From positions 6,846,336-6,910,335 of the forward strand of contig ML677385.1 in the NCBI GenBank assembly GCA_007922305.1: DNA of 64,000 nucleotides, in the 5' to 3' direction. A program made the translations under genes and the position numbers. Source of the stretch: Dermatemys mawii. Taxonomy: Eukaryota > Chordata > Testudines > Dermatemydidae. A model generated the notes under the pieces. It saw only the letters and a list, made by a program, of their open reading frames with translations, had not been told where the DNA came from and did not search any database. This document shows positions 23,389 to 34,553 of the stretch, piece after piece; within the stretch, counting starts at the first letter, position 1; the number at the start of each line of letters is the position of its first letter.

Positions 23389-23567
23389 GTTGGCAGATGG
23401 GTGGGGGTGCAATGCCGGGGATCACCGGGGGCCTGGGGAGCACGGACACAGCAGCCGGTTCCTTCTCTTGCCCCACCAAATCTCCTTGCAAGGGCCCCCA
23501 GGAGACAGGCCTTGGAACTCCAAAGCTTCCACCCCGCTTGCTCGCTGCAGCGCTCCGGGGCGGTTTG

Positions 23568-24207
23568 CTGGAATAGAGAAGGATACATGGTGTTTAGATG
23601 GAGGGCATGTTGTGCCATGCGCTAACCCACAGCTATCAGTACTTCCCCTTCCTCCTCAGCCCTCTCCCAGAGCTTCGCCTTTCTCTCCCCCTATCCCTCA
23701 ACAAACTCCTTCCTCGACCCCGTCCCCTTCACCTCCCCATTTTAATCCTAACCCCGCTCTCGGTTTTGCCTCCGATCTTTCCTCCTAACTCCTCTATCCG
23801 TGCATCCCTGCACCTTCCCCCTCCCCCACGTCTCCCGACCTCTCTCCGCAAATCTCCTCTGACCTCCCCCCTCTCCCGGGGGCCCCCTGCCCAATATCTC
23901 GCGGCATCCTCCTTCAGCGCATCATCCCCAAAGCCAGCAGCTAACAAGCTGCGTTTCGATTTCTCGTTCAGAGGATGTAAGAGCAATTTCTTCCAGTCCA
24001 CACCCCACGGTTCAAAGCATGAGGCTGGGGGATGGGGACGGCAAAGGGAGCGCCGCTGATGGCAGAAACACAACTCCTTGCAGCGTGAATAAATCAAAAG
24101 AGCGTGAGGCGGCCACACATCCACGCAAGCCGCCTTGGGAGCGCCCACTGCCATTCACCCCATCGCCCGCTCCGATCTGGGGGACGCTGCGGGCAGCCCA
24201 CACCCAC
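23568..24207 (-). other. MID1IP1: Probable 5'UTR intron of MID1IP1
   Basis: On the - strand a donor CATCG|GTGGGT (GT at 24207-24206) and an acceptor TTCTCTATTCCAG|C (AG at 23569-23568) bound a 640-base segment. The upstream exon would be about 24208-24308, starting about 30 bases after the TATA box. The downstream exon would start at 23567 and contain the whole coding region. Sequence shows the sites. Actual splicing is inferred from them and from the known presence of non-coding 5' exons in this gene. Confidence 0.55.
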
Positions 24208-24330
24208 CGATGTCCTGGAGAGGCGATCCTCACTGCCGGCTCTCTGGGTCTGGCTGCTGCTGGTGTCCGGGTGTCGGTGCGTCACTGTGTCCCGCTGCGG
24301 CCGGTAGCCCTGCTCCCATTCCAGGTGGTG

Positions 24331-24338
24331 TATTTATA
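24331..24338 (-). promoter_or_regulatory. MID1IP1: TATA box of MID1IP1
   Basis: TATTTATA on the + strand is TATAAATA on the - strand, within GCTATAAATACACC. It is GC-flanked and sits inside the CpG island, with transcription expected to begin near 24308. It is about 940 bases upstream of the coding ATG across the proposed intron. A TATA box suits an inducible, nutrient- or hormone-regulated lipogenic gene, which is inference. Confidence 0.65.
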
Positions 24339-26656
24339 GCGTGTAGGGTAAAATAAGGTGTTCCCAAGTGCCACCCCCTTGCAGTGGAGCAAGATAAAGG
24401 CGGCTCCGAGTGACCGCGAGTAACCGGCTCCTGCTACAAGGGACGGGAAGGCGGCTCCGCCTCTCGCCTGACACCCATAAGGGGAGGGCGCAGCGCGCAC
24501 CCGGAGGCAGAGCCTGCCAGGGCTAGTGGCGGCGGGAGGGAAGCCTGGCGGGCGAGGTACCAGCTCCTGCTACAGCGCACCCCACCCATCACTCTACATC
24601 CCAGCCGGTGACTGGCAAGCTGCAGGGAGGTGCGCAACCCCCCTGCACCCGTTTACATCAGGGCCGAACGTGGTCCTGCTTCCTCCGGATTGGCTTGCTA
24701 TCTATAGCCACCTCCATCCATGCCTATGTACAAGGGCCAGCCGCTCCTGACTCAGTCCCGTGGGAGTCAGTGTGGAGAGCGGGACCCAGCGCGGAGCGGA
24801 ATGTTGACTCTCCGGCTTAATCACAGTTCCGCATCAGCCGGATGAGCCATGTAAACAGCCCAGGAGGCAGAAACCTGGGGCAATTGTCAAAGAGGCAGTT
24901 CCGGTGGGTGTACACCAAGCATCCCAGCAGGATAGGTCTGGCACGCGAAAAAGAAAACTCCCTCTGGATCCCAGAGGGAACCAATTTAATAGAGCACAAT
25001 CCTCCTCCACGTTCACATACAGGAATAAAGTGTAACAAACCTCACGCCAGCTGCCACCAACCCACAGGAGGAAACCCCCTAACACAGCTTGGAATTGCTC
25101 GCCCCGTCGGCGGGAACACAGCCTTCCCCAAACCATCCTAATCTCCTGCTCCAACACAAATCGATCGATCCTCTCCTCCCTAGTCCCTTAAAGGCGGAAA
25201 ATCCACCCCAATCTTCAAATTCCCGCCCCCCCAACTCCAGACAGAGATGAATACACTCAGTTTTTATTTTTAGATGCACCATTTAGCTACTCTGCAGAGA
25301 AGCACTTTAGGCACGCTGGGTGGACGGATAGAGAGAGAGCCCCTCTCTTAGAGACAATATCGACTTCAGATAGACATGTGCTACTGTGCTTTAGCGATGC
25401 TTGCATACCTTGCTCCAAGAACTAGGTTGTGTAATACAGCAAATCCTCCCCATGCCCAGAGAGAGCGAGAGACTGCTACATCCAGCTTTAAACCGGTTTC
25501 CTCCACCTCCCTAAATCCCAGAGAAAGTGAGAGTTTAAAACGCCCAGGTTTAAACTGCTTTTCCCTCCGCGGACCACAATCCAAAGCCAGGGAGACTGGA
25601 ACACACCCAGTTTTAAACCTCTTCCCGCTGCCCAATATGTATGTTTGCACCTCAGTATGTGCCTGGGGCAGCAAGTTGTAAAGTGCCGGTGGTGGGAATG
25701 TATTTGGCACGGGTGGCGTCTGTGGCTCAGCTCTGCTGCAGTGTGGGGGAAGGGCATCGCAACGGGCAGGTCTCACAGAGCAGACCGAGCAGATCGATGG
25801 TTTTGCACGCCCTCGCTGCACAGCCAGGCACGCCGGCCCCGCACGCTGCTGCTTTTGAAGGGGGTTACAGCTAATGTGCTTCCTCCTATTGCGCTCTAAA
25901 GAGAAGGGAGATCGAATCAGCCCTCCGGCGTGCACACACAAACTTTCCCAGTTCTGATGCGCAGCCGGCGCTCTGACCCCACGCATGCGGGGGTGGGGGG
26001 GGGGAGGATAATTAGGCAGGGAGGACACGGCTTACTCATGCCGGGCAGGAATGTCTTCCTTGTTACACCGGTTTTACTCGCCCTGCTGTCGGCCTTCGCC
26101 CAACAGAAGCGACGGGGGGCGCTCTCCCCTGGCTGATAGTGGCATGCGGGCCGGGGAGCACTGCCCCCAGCAGGGAGGGCAGAGCATTACAAAGCGGCGC
26201 TGGGTGGACCGGGACAAGGCGCCACACACTGCCCGGCTCCTGCCTCCCTTCCCTTCCCCCATCAAGCCCCCGGCGGTAGCAGCAGCGCTGCGCATTTGCA
26301 GCCAATCTGTCCAGCAACAGCCCGGCTTCCTTTGCGTTGTTTTCTCCCAGCTCGGCCGCCCCGCGGCTGCAACCCGAGCGGGCTGCACCGCGAGCGCGCG
26401 CACCGCCCCCTTCCCCGGCCGGGCTGCAGCAGGCGCCGCGGCGGGAAGGGCATCTTAGGGCAGGCGCGCGACACGCCGCCCACTCCTCCCCCTCCCCCTC
26501 CCCCTCGGAAGGAGGCAAAACCAGGACGCAAGGAGGGAGGGGCGGGGCAACAGTCGCGCACGCGACCCCGCCCTATCTGGCTCCGTGCCCGCGTCCGGCG
26601 AGTGAGCGGCCTGCGCCGAGCCCGGGATCACCCCACAGCCTCACCTCCAGCCTCAG

Positions 26657-26840
26657 CCAATCGGCTCGCGTTCCAGTAGCCAGGCTCCGCCATCATATGC
26701 TAATGAGCAAGAGTCGGCGGCAGCCAATCAGAAACAACACTCCCCACTCCCTCTCGCTCCGGCGACCGTGGTAACAGAGGCGGCCGCGGAAGGGACACGT
26801 GGGGCAAAGGGAGGTTGCCGTGGAGCGTTACCTTGACAAC
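26657..26840. promoter_or_regulatory. Second promoter-like cluster: CCAAT boxes, E-box, RFX X-box-like sites
   Basis: Two CCAAT boxes lie at 26657-26661 and 26724-26728, both in CAGCCAATC contexts typical of NF-Y sites and 67 bases apart. A CACGTG E-box lies at 26796-26801. Two sites close to the RFX X-box consensus GTNRCC-(0-3)-RGYAAC lie at 26762-26775 (GCGACC-GT-GGTAAC) and 26827-26840 (GTTACC-TT-GACAAC), each with one mismatch. It could drive an upstream MID1IP1 exon or a divergent non-coding transcript, such as the antisense RNA known beside the human gene. No coding exon is visible next to it. Confidence 0.45.
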
Positions 26841-26849
26841 TGATCAACC

Positions 26850-27754
26850 ACCACACGGGGCGGGGGCCAAGAAAGGGCATCGATTCCTGCCAAGGGCGCA
26901 GACGGGGCGTGACGCCGCTGTGTCACGGTCCTCCTGACACAGGAGAGTTCAGTGCCTTGGGTGGCAGGGGGACTTCGGTCCCATCCTTGTACTGCAAACA
27001 CCCCGTACATTTCTGCAAAGTCAGGAGCATGCCTAATGCGTGCACAGATAGCGCGCACAGGACCTCTCCTAAGGCGTACACACAGCAAATGCACACCTGG
27101 CACACCACAGGCAGAAAAGAAGCACAGCTAACTAAAGCACTTGCAGAGAATGCACACCCAGAAAAACAGCTTCAAAATTAAACTAAGATATTTTCCTCTG
27201 GGCCTCCTGCTAGCTACTGTACAAAAGCCACCATGAACTTTCTGGGGCCATGTCAACCACAGCAACAAACGGTCTGTCCACCGCAAGGAAGCACTTGCAA
27301 GTCAAAACCTACTTTTTCTGGACATGTGCCCACACCTTGTAACATTTATGTTCAAGTTACTGGGAAAAACATGAAAAACGACAAGCTAGCATACTAGCAG
27401 ATTACCTTAGTCGTGAAATGCACAACGCTAAGGCAGAGTTATCAAACACAGAATGAGTGATCATAGACTAGAGTGAAAATTGAGAACCACAGAGCGCAGT
27501 GCAAACTCAGGGTAGAATGACTATGCAACATGTGAGACAGAGGAGAGACTGAAATTCAATCTACATATGCATATAGACATTTAGGGGTTGGGAGTGAAGA
27601 TAATGGGAGAGACAGAAAAACCAGTCAGTCCGAAAGAACATGATTTCAGCAATGAAATGAAATATATCTGATCAGCATGAGGAGCAGCAAGGCACCCACA
27701 ACCATCATTCCAGCTGAACCTGCTGCTATTCCCTGTGCTGCTGGTGGTTGCCTG
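26850..27754. other. Intergenic, no gene recognised
   Basis: This is transition from the CpG-rich block to AT-rich DNA. I see no transposon ends, no exon with family features and no RNA gene. Confidence 0.5.
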
Positions 27755-28085
27755 CTTCAGAACATCCATACCGAGTCCGACCAACGGCCCATCTAGTCCA
27801 GTATCCTGTCTTCTGACAGTGTACAAAACAGGGCAGTTGGAGTGATCTGCCTCTGTCTCCCTCTCCTAGCTTTGGGCAGTCAGAGATTTAGGGTCACCTC
27901 CCAAGCCTGAGGTTGCATTCCTGACCATCCTGGCTATTAGCCACCGAGCTATCCTCGAGGAAGTTATTTACTTCTTTTTTGAACCGTTATACTTTTGAAC
28001 ATCATGACATCCCATAGCAATGAGTTCCGGGGTTAATTATGCAGTGGGTGAAAAAGTACTTCCCCTCTTGTTTGTTTTAAATAAA
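27755..28085 (-). repeat. CR1-type LINE 3' fragment, antisense
   Basis: The + strand carries the familiar reptile/bird repeat text CCGACCAACGGCCCATCTAG, CAGTATCCTGTCTTCTGAC, CTGGCTATTAGCCACCGA and TACTTCCCCTCTTGTTTG. This is the reverse complement of a CR1 subfamily 3' region. It is diverged, with several small deletions. Confidence 0.6.
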
Positions 28086-28109
28086 TGGTCAGTTTTCACA
28101 ATGGAGAGA

Positions 28110-28310
28110 GTTAAATACTACTGTTCAATATAGTTATTAATGATCTGGAAAGGGTGTGAACAGTGAAGTGGCAACATTTGTAGATGATACAATTATTCAA
28201 GACAGTTAAGTCCAAAGCTGACTGCAAAGAGTTACAGAGGGATCTCACAAAATTGGGTGACTGGGCAACAAAATGGAAGATGAAATGCATCATAATGCAT
28301 TTTTATATGT
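28110..28310 (+). pseudogene. CR1 reverse transcriptase fragment
   Basis: Conceptual translation across two or three frames gives INDLE, then FVDDT (the catalytic YxDD-type motif of the reverse transcriptase), then CKELQRDLTKLGDWATKWKM and KCIIMH. All are conserved in CR1 ORF2. It runs in the opposite direction to the adjacent CR1 3' fragment, so the two derive from separate insertions or from a rearrangement. Confidence 0.6.
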
Positions 28311-29099
28311 CTTGTATAGTCTGCCTGAAACCTAAATATGATTAGCTAATTTTATATTTCGTCAGAATATGCAGTCATGTGTCCAACCTCTTGTCTTGGG
28401 ATAAATCTATATACAGGCCAAACTTTACTGGGTAAAACAAAAAGTGCTTCATTTTTTTCTACTTACTTATTTTCTGATCAATTTAATAAGCAGTATAAAC
28501 AGTCTCTTGCAGATATGCGGTCTATCATTAACATGAGCCTTGCTACATTTGATTATTGCAGCACTCCTGCGTCAAAATGAAATAAGGAAGCATATGTTTA
28601 TGACTTTAATAACATGCAATTATGAAGGAGCTATATGTATATTTTATGTGTGTGCAATTCCTTGTTTCCTGCAGTTGGCAGAAGGTGATCACATGCATTT
28701 GTGGCACAAAGTTTAATCCTCAGTATTGTTTGTTTTAAATGTTTATTCTTTAGGGTGAGACCAGTGTGATGGCTGTGCGCTTCATTGAAATATGGGAAAC
28801 CCAGCTTGTTCCTGTCCTTATCTCACTCCTCAGTCCAGCAAGGGCTGTGAACAATGAGGAAGCACATGCATTCAGTTTCTGGTGGTGCAAGTGTGCCTAA
28901 CATCACAGTACAGCAAAGACTCTTGGATAGATAAGGAACATACTGACAGGGAAGGTACAAAGGAAATCCTTTTCAAACCCCCTCAATTAGAAGGAGAATT
29001 TCTGTCATACCAGGTCTTGATGGTGGGGATTAAAATGAAAGTACCTCAAGACTCCATAAAGATGCAAAGGACGCCAGAAGACAGAATAAATTCAGTGTC
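28311..29099. other. Intergenic, no gene recognised
   Basis: AT-rich DNA without identifiable exons, RNA genes or repeat ends. Confidence 0.45.
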
Positions 29100-29340
29100 T
29101 TGGGCCATTGTTACACTGGCACTTTATAGTGCTATAAAGTCCCCAGGAGTGCTATAACCTCCTTCCCGTCCACAGTGGCAAGGCACGTAGAGTGCTATAA
29201 CCACGGAGTTATAGTGCTCTTGGTAATCCACCTCCGCATGGGGAATAAGGGCTGTAGCACTCCCACTGTAGCGCTACGGCGAGAATGTGGACACCCACTG
29301 CGCTACAAGTGATCTCTTGAGATGCCTAGAGCCATTTAAG

Positions 29341-31194
29341 AATCAGAGGGGTAACCGTGTTAGTCTGGAATTGCAGAAGTGACAAAGAGTCCTGTGGCAC
29401 TTTAAAGACTAACTAAAGTTTTAGAGCATAAGCTTTCGTGGGCTAATACCCACTTCGTTGGATGCATGCAGTGGAAGTATCCAGGGGCAGGTATATATAG
29501 GTAGGCAAGAACCAGGTGGGAGATAACAAGGTTAGTGCAATGAGGCTGAACCAGCTTGTAATCTCTAATCAGGGAGGGTGAGGTGTTCCTCTAGCAGCTG
29601 AACTGGAGGTGTGAATAGCGAGAGAAGAGAAGCTGCTTTTGTAGTTAGCTAGCCACTCGTAATCTTTGTGACTTTGTCAATCTCTGTGACTTTATCCTCA
29701 CACACAATTATTTCAAATTTGGTGACAATATATACCTCCAGACCAGTGGCACCGCTATGGGCACCCGCATGGCCCCACAGTATGCCAACATCTTTATGGC
29801 TGACCTGAAACAACGCTTCCTCAAATCTCGTTCACTCACGCCCCTCCTCTATCTATGCTACATTGATGACATATTCATCATCTGGACCCATGGGAAAGAA
29901 ACTCTGGAGGAATTCCACCATGATTTCAACAACTGCCACCCCATCCATCCACCTCAGCCTGGACCAGTCTACACGGGAGGTCCACTTCCCGGACACCATG
30001 GTGCAAATTAATGACGGCCACATCAACACCACCCTATACCGAAAACCTACCAACAGCTATGCCTACCTTCATGCCACCAGCTTCCATCCCGGGCACACCA
30101 CACGATCCATTGTCTACAGCCAAGCACTGAGGTACAATCATATTTGCTCCAACCCCTCAGGCAGAGACCAACACCTGCAAGATCTCCACCAAGCTTTCTC
30201 AAAACTACAATACCCGCACAAGGAAATAAGGACACAGATCAACAGAGCCAGACATGTACCCAGAAGCCTGCTGCTGCAAGACAAGCCCAAGAAAGAAAAC
30301 AACAGACTACCACTGGCCATCACCTACAGTCCTCAGTTAAAGCCTCTCCAACGCATCATCAGTGATCTGCAACCCATCCTGGACAACAATCCCTCACTTT
30401 CACAGGCTTTGGGAGGCAGGCCAGTCCTGGCCTACAGACAACCTGCCAACCTCAAGCATATTCTCACCAGCAACAGCACACCGCGCCATAATAACCCTAA
30501 CTCAGGAACCAATCCATGCAACAAACCTCGATGCCAACTCTGCCCACACATCTACAACAGCAACACCATCACAGGACCAAACCAGATCAGCCACACCATC
30601 ACTGGTTCATTCACCTACACATCTACCAATGTAATATACGCCATTATGTGCCAGCAATGTCCCTTTGCTATGTACGTCGGCCAAACTGGGCAGTCCCTAC
30701 GAAAAAGGATAAATAGACACAAATCAGATATCAGGAATGGCAATATTCAAAAACCTGTAGGAGAGCACTTCAACCTCACTGGACACACTATAGAAGATTT
30801 AAAGGTCAGCATTTTGCAGCAAAAAAACTTCAAGTCCAGACTACAAAAAGAGACTGCAGAGCTGCAATTCATTTGCAAATTTGATACAATCAATCAAGGA
30901 TTGAACAAAGATTACGAGTGGCTAGCTAACTACAAAAGCAGTTTCTCTTCTCTCACTATTCACACCTCCAGTTCAGCTGCTAGAGGAACACCTCACCCTC
31001 CCTGATTAGAGATAACAAGCTGGTTCAGCCTCATTGGACTAACCCTGTTATCTCCCACCTGGTTCTTGCCTACCTATTTATACCTGCCCCTGGATACTTC
31101 CACTGCATGCATCCAACGAAGTGGGTATTAGCCCACGAAAGCTTATGCTCTAAAATTTTAGTTAGTCTTTAAGGTGCCACAGGACTCTTTGTCA
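29341..31194 (+). mobile_element. Penelope-like element, 5'-truncated, with inverted-repeat arms
   Basis: The element is flanked by a 15-bp target duplication, CTAGAGCCATTTAAG at 29326-29340 and CTAGAGCCATCTAAG at 31195-31209 (one mismatch). Its left arm (29341 to about 29669) is the reverse complement of its right arm (about 30905-31194). Both arms carry the GATAACAAG, GCATAAGCTTTC and CCTGTGGCAC landmarks. The left arm has about 37 extra outer bases (AATCAGAGGGGTAACC...). Between the arms lies the C-terminal part of the reverse transcriptase plus a GIY-YIG nuclease. Partial inverted copies at the 5' side are a known outcome of Penelope-type integration. Confidence 0.88.
29694..31005 (+). 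pseudogene. Penelope-like reverse transcriptase/GIY-YIG endonuclease, truncated and frameshifted
   Basis: The frame opens inside the reverse transcriptase. Motifs seen are GTAMGTRMAPQYANIFM and the catalytic YIDD at 29859-29870. The fingers and earlier palm motifs are missing. One frameshift lies near 29940 in a run of four C, shifting CHPSIHLSLDQ into the frame that then runs unbroken to the stop at 31005. Downstream are a Cys-rich segment (CNKPRCQLCPH) and the GIY-YIG domain, with VIYAIMC at about 30631 and YVGQTGQSLRKRIN at about 30673, then EHFNLTGH. In the family the nuclease nicks the target to prime reverse transcription. The stop lies inside the right inverted arm, so the arm contains the last coding codons. 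As read it cannot make a working protein. Confidence 0.85.
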
Positions 31195-31650
31195 CTAGAG
31201 CCATCTAAGGCAATTGACGTCTCTTCCCTTTCTTTTGAACTTGGCTGGAGGAATGCGGAAGTACCTCTTTAGAGTTTCTCTCTTAATTCAGCAGATAAGC
31301 AATGTAAATGTTTAAGGAGGGAGCCTGTGTGAAAACAAAGCCCTCTGTGAATGGACACACGCTGACAGGCTCTCAGAAGGACGGAAAAACCACTGGCTCT
31401 CTCCCTCCGCATACACACAACACGTCCCCCCTCACCCCCCTCATTTAAAAAGCATGTTGCACCCAGCTGAATGCTGGGATACCTGCCCTAATGCGCTGCT
31501 CTTAATGCCGCCTGAAGTGCCGCAAATGTGGCCATGCTATAGCGCTGTCGCGTCTCAGTGTGGACACACAATAGCACTATACATATTGCTGTATAAGGGG
31601 ACCGCTATAACCAATAGCGCTATAATCTTGTAAGTGTAGCCATGCCCTTG

Positions 31651-32331
31651 GTCATATCCCCTTATGCTCTGAGCTAAAAAAAATTCTGAAGTTAAGCTTA
31701 GTCCAGTCTGTTAGTACTATAAGTTACACAGCATCACATGTGAGGTGCCAAGAAAGTCTCTTAATTCCCGATGAAGTCATGGAAGGTGAGGGTGCTCAGC
31801 ACCTTGCACGATGAGAGTCTTTCATGGGAGACCTCTAAGAAACAACAGGGACTACACGAGGTGGAGATTTGGTAGTGCTAAAGATAATTATATGAGGCGT
31901 GCTTCTGATGTCCTCTGCTCTAGTGACATTAATACATAGCATTTTTCTAGAATAGGCTGATAAGTTTGGTGTTTTGCTTTAATTTTAGTATATAGACCAT
32001 ACACTAAGGCTAGTCTTAATTCCTTCTTCAGTGGTAATCAAAGAAACAATCTTCATTAAGAGTTTTGCTGTATGCAGGCTGGCACAAAATAGCAGTTATT
32101 GGCCCATTCCAACCCATCTATGGCTACATTTCATCAGTCATGGAGTAGTTCTGCTGCACAATGTTTGTAAAATAACATGAAGTTTTGTGGGAGAAAAGTG
32201 ATTAAGTATATACATATATTTAAGTGTTATATTTTTAGCCTTGAGAGTAGCACTTCAACAGCAATATCTCATATGGCTTAGGCAATTCACTTTCTCTTGT
32301 AATCTGTTGTATATATTATTGATAATAGTTC
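31651..32331. other. Intergenic, no gene recognised
   Basis: AT-rich DNA between two transposons. No exon, RNA gene or repeat end was identified. Confidence 0.45.
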
Positions 32332-32339
32332 AGTATAGC

Positions 32340-34553
32340 CAGGGCCAGATTTAGGGGCAAGTGACCCAGGCAACTGCCTGGGTGCCGGGATTGGGAAGTG
32401 CCAGGCGTGGGGTGTTGTTTTCATTGTTAGCGACAAAAGGGGAAAATAGAATGTTTAAAGTAAAATGTTTCTGGGATTCTGTTTGGGAATTTATTTTTCG
32501 CTAACTTTCTAGAATGTCCTTTGTAGAATCTCGGGGAACCTTCCAGACTTTCAGAAAACTATGTTTTCCTCAGACCTCCTAGAACATTGTCAGCCATGCC
32601 CTTGTGGATATATAAGGGGCAAGTCATTGCTGCTCAGTCAGTGAGATATAAGAACAAAGTGAGAGTCCCGCTGCGATACTGTGAACCTTGTTTTATTCTG
32701 TAATTGTATAAGGGTACTTGTGTTTTAAGACTTGAAGGATATAAGTAGTGTCTAATAAAAGACATATTTAATGAAACACCAGAGATATCTATCGAACCCC
32801 TATCTATGCAACAATATAAAAGCAATACTGTTATGTTTTTTTGCCATATTTAACATGTAGTGTTTGATGACTTTCTAAGATAGTGGAATATAGACTTTTG
32901 CTCTCCTATATAGTGTCTGTTTTCTCCCCATAGAAAATACAAGATGCCCCTGAAGAAGCCTTCAAGTGCTCAGTATGAGAAGTGAAAAGCTCAGCTGTGG
33001 TTTAACAAGGGGCAAATTTGATGGGAAAATATCTGAAACAGAACAACATAGACTGGGCTTTAGGCAGTAGCAATCGTCCCAGTGCAGAAGAAATTGAGGA
33101 GCAAAGCATAAATGATAGAAGTCTTATTACTAAGGAATTAGCAAATTTACCAGAAGATAAGGAATGGAAATGCACGGAAAGTGATGGAAAATCATCCAGT
33201 TTTCCTGGTGACGTAAAAGAGAGTGGCGATAAAGAAAATCTGGCTCACATGAAAAGGAGAGTAATGACAAATTAAAATTTGGTTTACGTGAAAAGGAGAG
33301 AAGCAATAAAGAAGAATCAGCATCACATGATGACAGAAACAGCAGTGAGAAAAATTGCACACCACAAATCGATACATCAGATCCCACTTTATGGCCTGTG
33401 ACCCTAAATTCGGCTGATATTCACTGTACAATTTTGAACGAGCTGGGCAAAATCAAGGATATGACATTTCCAGTAAATGATCAGAAGTGACACTTCTAAA
33501 AGTCACACTGTGAAAGAGTGCTTGAGAATAGTGAGAAACAATCAGCGTTGGCTAGTTTCCTCAAAATCAACTGACAAAGTGTTCTGATTTTGTTTCAAAA
33601 TATTTTATAAGAATGTCAAATCGTTGCCTGTGCTTTCCGGGTACAATTACTGGCATAATTTAGCTGATGCTCTGAAGCAACATGAAAAGTCACCCAGCCA
33701 TTTTACCGCCTTCTCCAGATGGATGGAGGTCGAATCTAGGCTCAAGCTGAATAAATGCCTAGATGCCAAAAAACCAGCATATTATTAATGTATAAACCCA
33801 GCACTGGAGGAACGTGCTCGAGCATCTGATCTCAACTATCCTCTTCCTTGTAAAGAATAATTTGGCTTTCTGCTGCTTGTTGGATAAGTTGTTCACTGAA
33901 CATAACAATAATTTCCTTGGGTTGGTAGAACTTCTTGGGAAATACCATGATATCATGTGTGAGGACCTATGTTGAGTAATTTGTTAAGAAGCTATGGACT
34001 ATTACTGCAGAAAAACAATTCAAAAAGAATGGACTGACCTTATTGGCAAACAAGGTACTTAATACGATGTGAATGTGGCTCGGCAAAGAGAAGTACTACA
34101 CCATAATAATGGACTGCACTCCCAACATTAGTCACAGTGAAGAGATATCATTTACAGTAAGATTTGTTCAGGAGTGCCTTGGCACAATAAAAATAATCCA
34201 AATAAAGGAACATTTTATCTGTTTCCAGTCTGTGGACAATTCTACTGGAAAAGACCTAACAGAATTATTTATGAACATTTTGAATGAGAATAAAATAAAG
34301 TTCAGCAGTGTCATGGCTAAAACTACAACAACGGCGCGAACACGAAGAGAAGAAACAATGGCACCCAGGCAAAGATCCTTGTGCTGAATCCAAGAGCTTC
34401 CTTCGTGCCTTGTGATGAATCATGTGTGCAAATCATGCATCAAAGTCATGAAATGAGAGACAAATGCAATAAAAATAAGGTATTCAAAAGTTCAACAAAT
34501 GGCACCAAAGACACTTCTCGCCTGAGGCTCCATTTGGTCTAGGACTGTCCCTG
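32340..34553 (+). mobile_element. Full-length hAT DNA transposon (2214 bp)
   Basis: The left end CAGGGCCAG and the right end read in reverse, CAGGGACAG, match at 8 of 9 terminal bases, with weaker pairing inside. It is flanked by an 8-bp target duplication, AGTATAGC at 32332-32339 and AGTATAGT at 34554-34561 (one mismatch). A TATA-like GATATATAAGG lies near 32608 and an acceptor-like CTCCCCATAG near 32933. A ZMYM1-like transposase pseudogene follows. The order of promoter, non-coding exon, intron and large coding exon suggests an autonomous element that has since died. Confidence 0.75.
32944..34440 (+). pseudogene. ZMYM1-like (DUF4371) hAT transposase, heavily mutated
   Basis: The conceptual product begins MPLKKPSSAQYEK at 32944 and then accumulates stops and frameshifts. 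Recognisable family segments, in order, are DPTLWPVTLNSAD, DMTFPVND, WLVSSKSTDKVFCFCFK (the TTF-type zinc-finger area), HEKSPSHFTAFSRWME, then YYTIIMDCTPNISHSEE (the first catalytic-region D of the DDE fold), followed by VDNSTGKDLTELFMNIL. The order matches hAT transposases that gave rise to ZMYM1-type host genes. The C-terminal half, with the dimerisation domain, is missing, so the element lost internal sequence. No function is expected. Confidence 0.75.

Larger units (their letters stand above)
22440..26810. promoter_or_regulatory. CpG-rich region covering MID1IP1 and upstream
   Basis: GC content and CpG density rise sharply compared with the AT-rich flanks. Two dense blocks stand out: 22440-24680, over the gene, first exon and promoter, and about 25950-26810 upstream. 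Between them (24830-25900) the density is lower. Many overlapping open frames across this region on both strands are products of the base composition and show no family motifs. Confidence 0.7.
29103..31647. mobile_element. Non-autonomous PIF/Harbinger element split by a Penelope insertion
   Basis: The left 210 bases match the left end of Harbinger copy 2 almost base for base (GGCCATTGTTACACTGGCAC, the palindrome at 29121-29138, GAGAATGTGGACACCCACT). The right 170 bases (about 31480-31647) match its right end (TGGGATACCTGCCCTAATGC through GTGTAGCCATGCCC). It is flanked by TTG at 29100-29102 and 31648-31650, a one-base departure from the canonical TTA/TAA target. Without the internal Penelope element it would be about 680 bp, with no transposase, so it is a MITE-like deletion derivative moved by elements like copy 2. 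Confidence 0.85.

Noticed and set aside
22891..23625. A 244-codon + strand frame over the MID1IP1 gene
   Set aside because: It is the antisense shadow of the MID1IP1 coding region in a GC-rich island. It has no family motifs, while the minus frame matches MID1IP1 end to end.
25381..26774. Several 100-215-codon frames on both strands in the CpG-rich block
   Set aside because: They are proline, arginine, alanine and glycine rich, overlap each other on both strands and show no domain. This is expected from GC-rich DNA with few stop codons.
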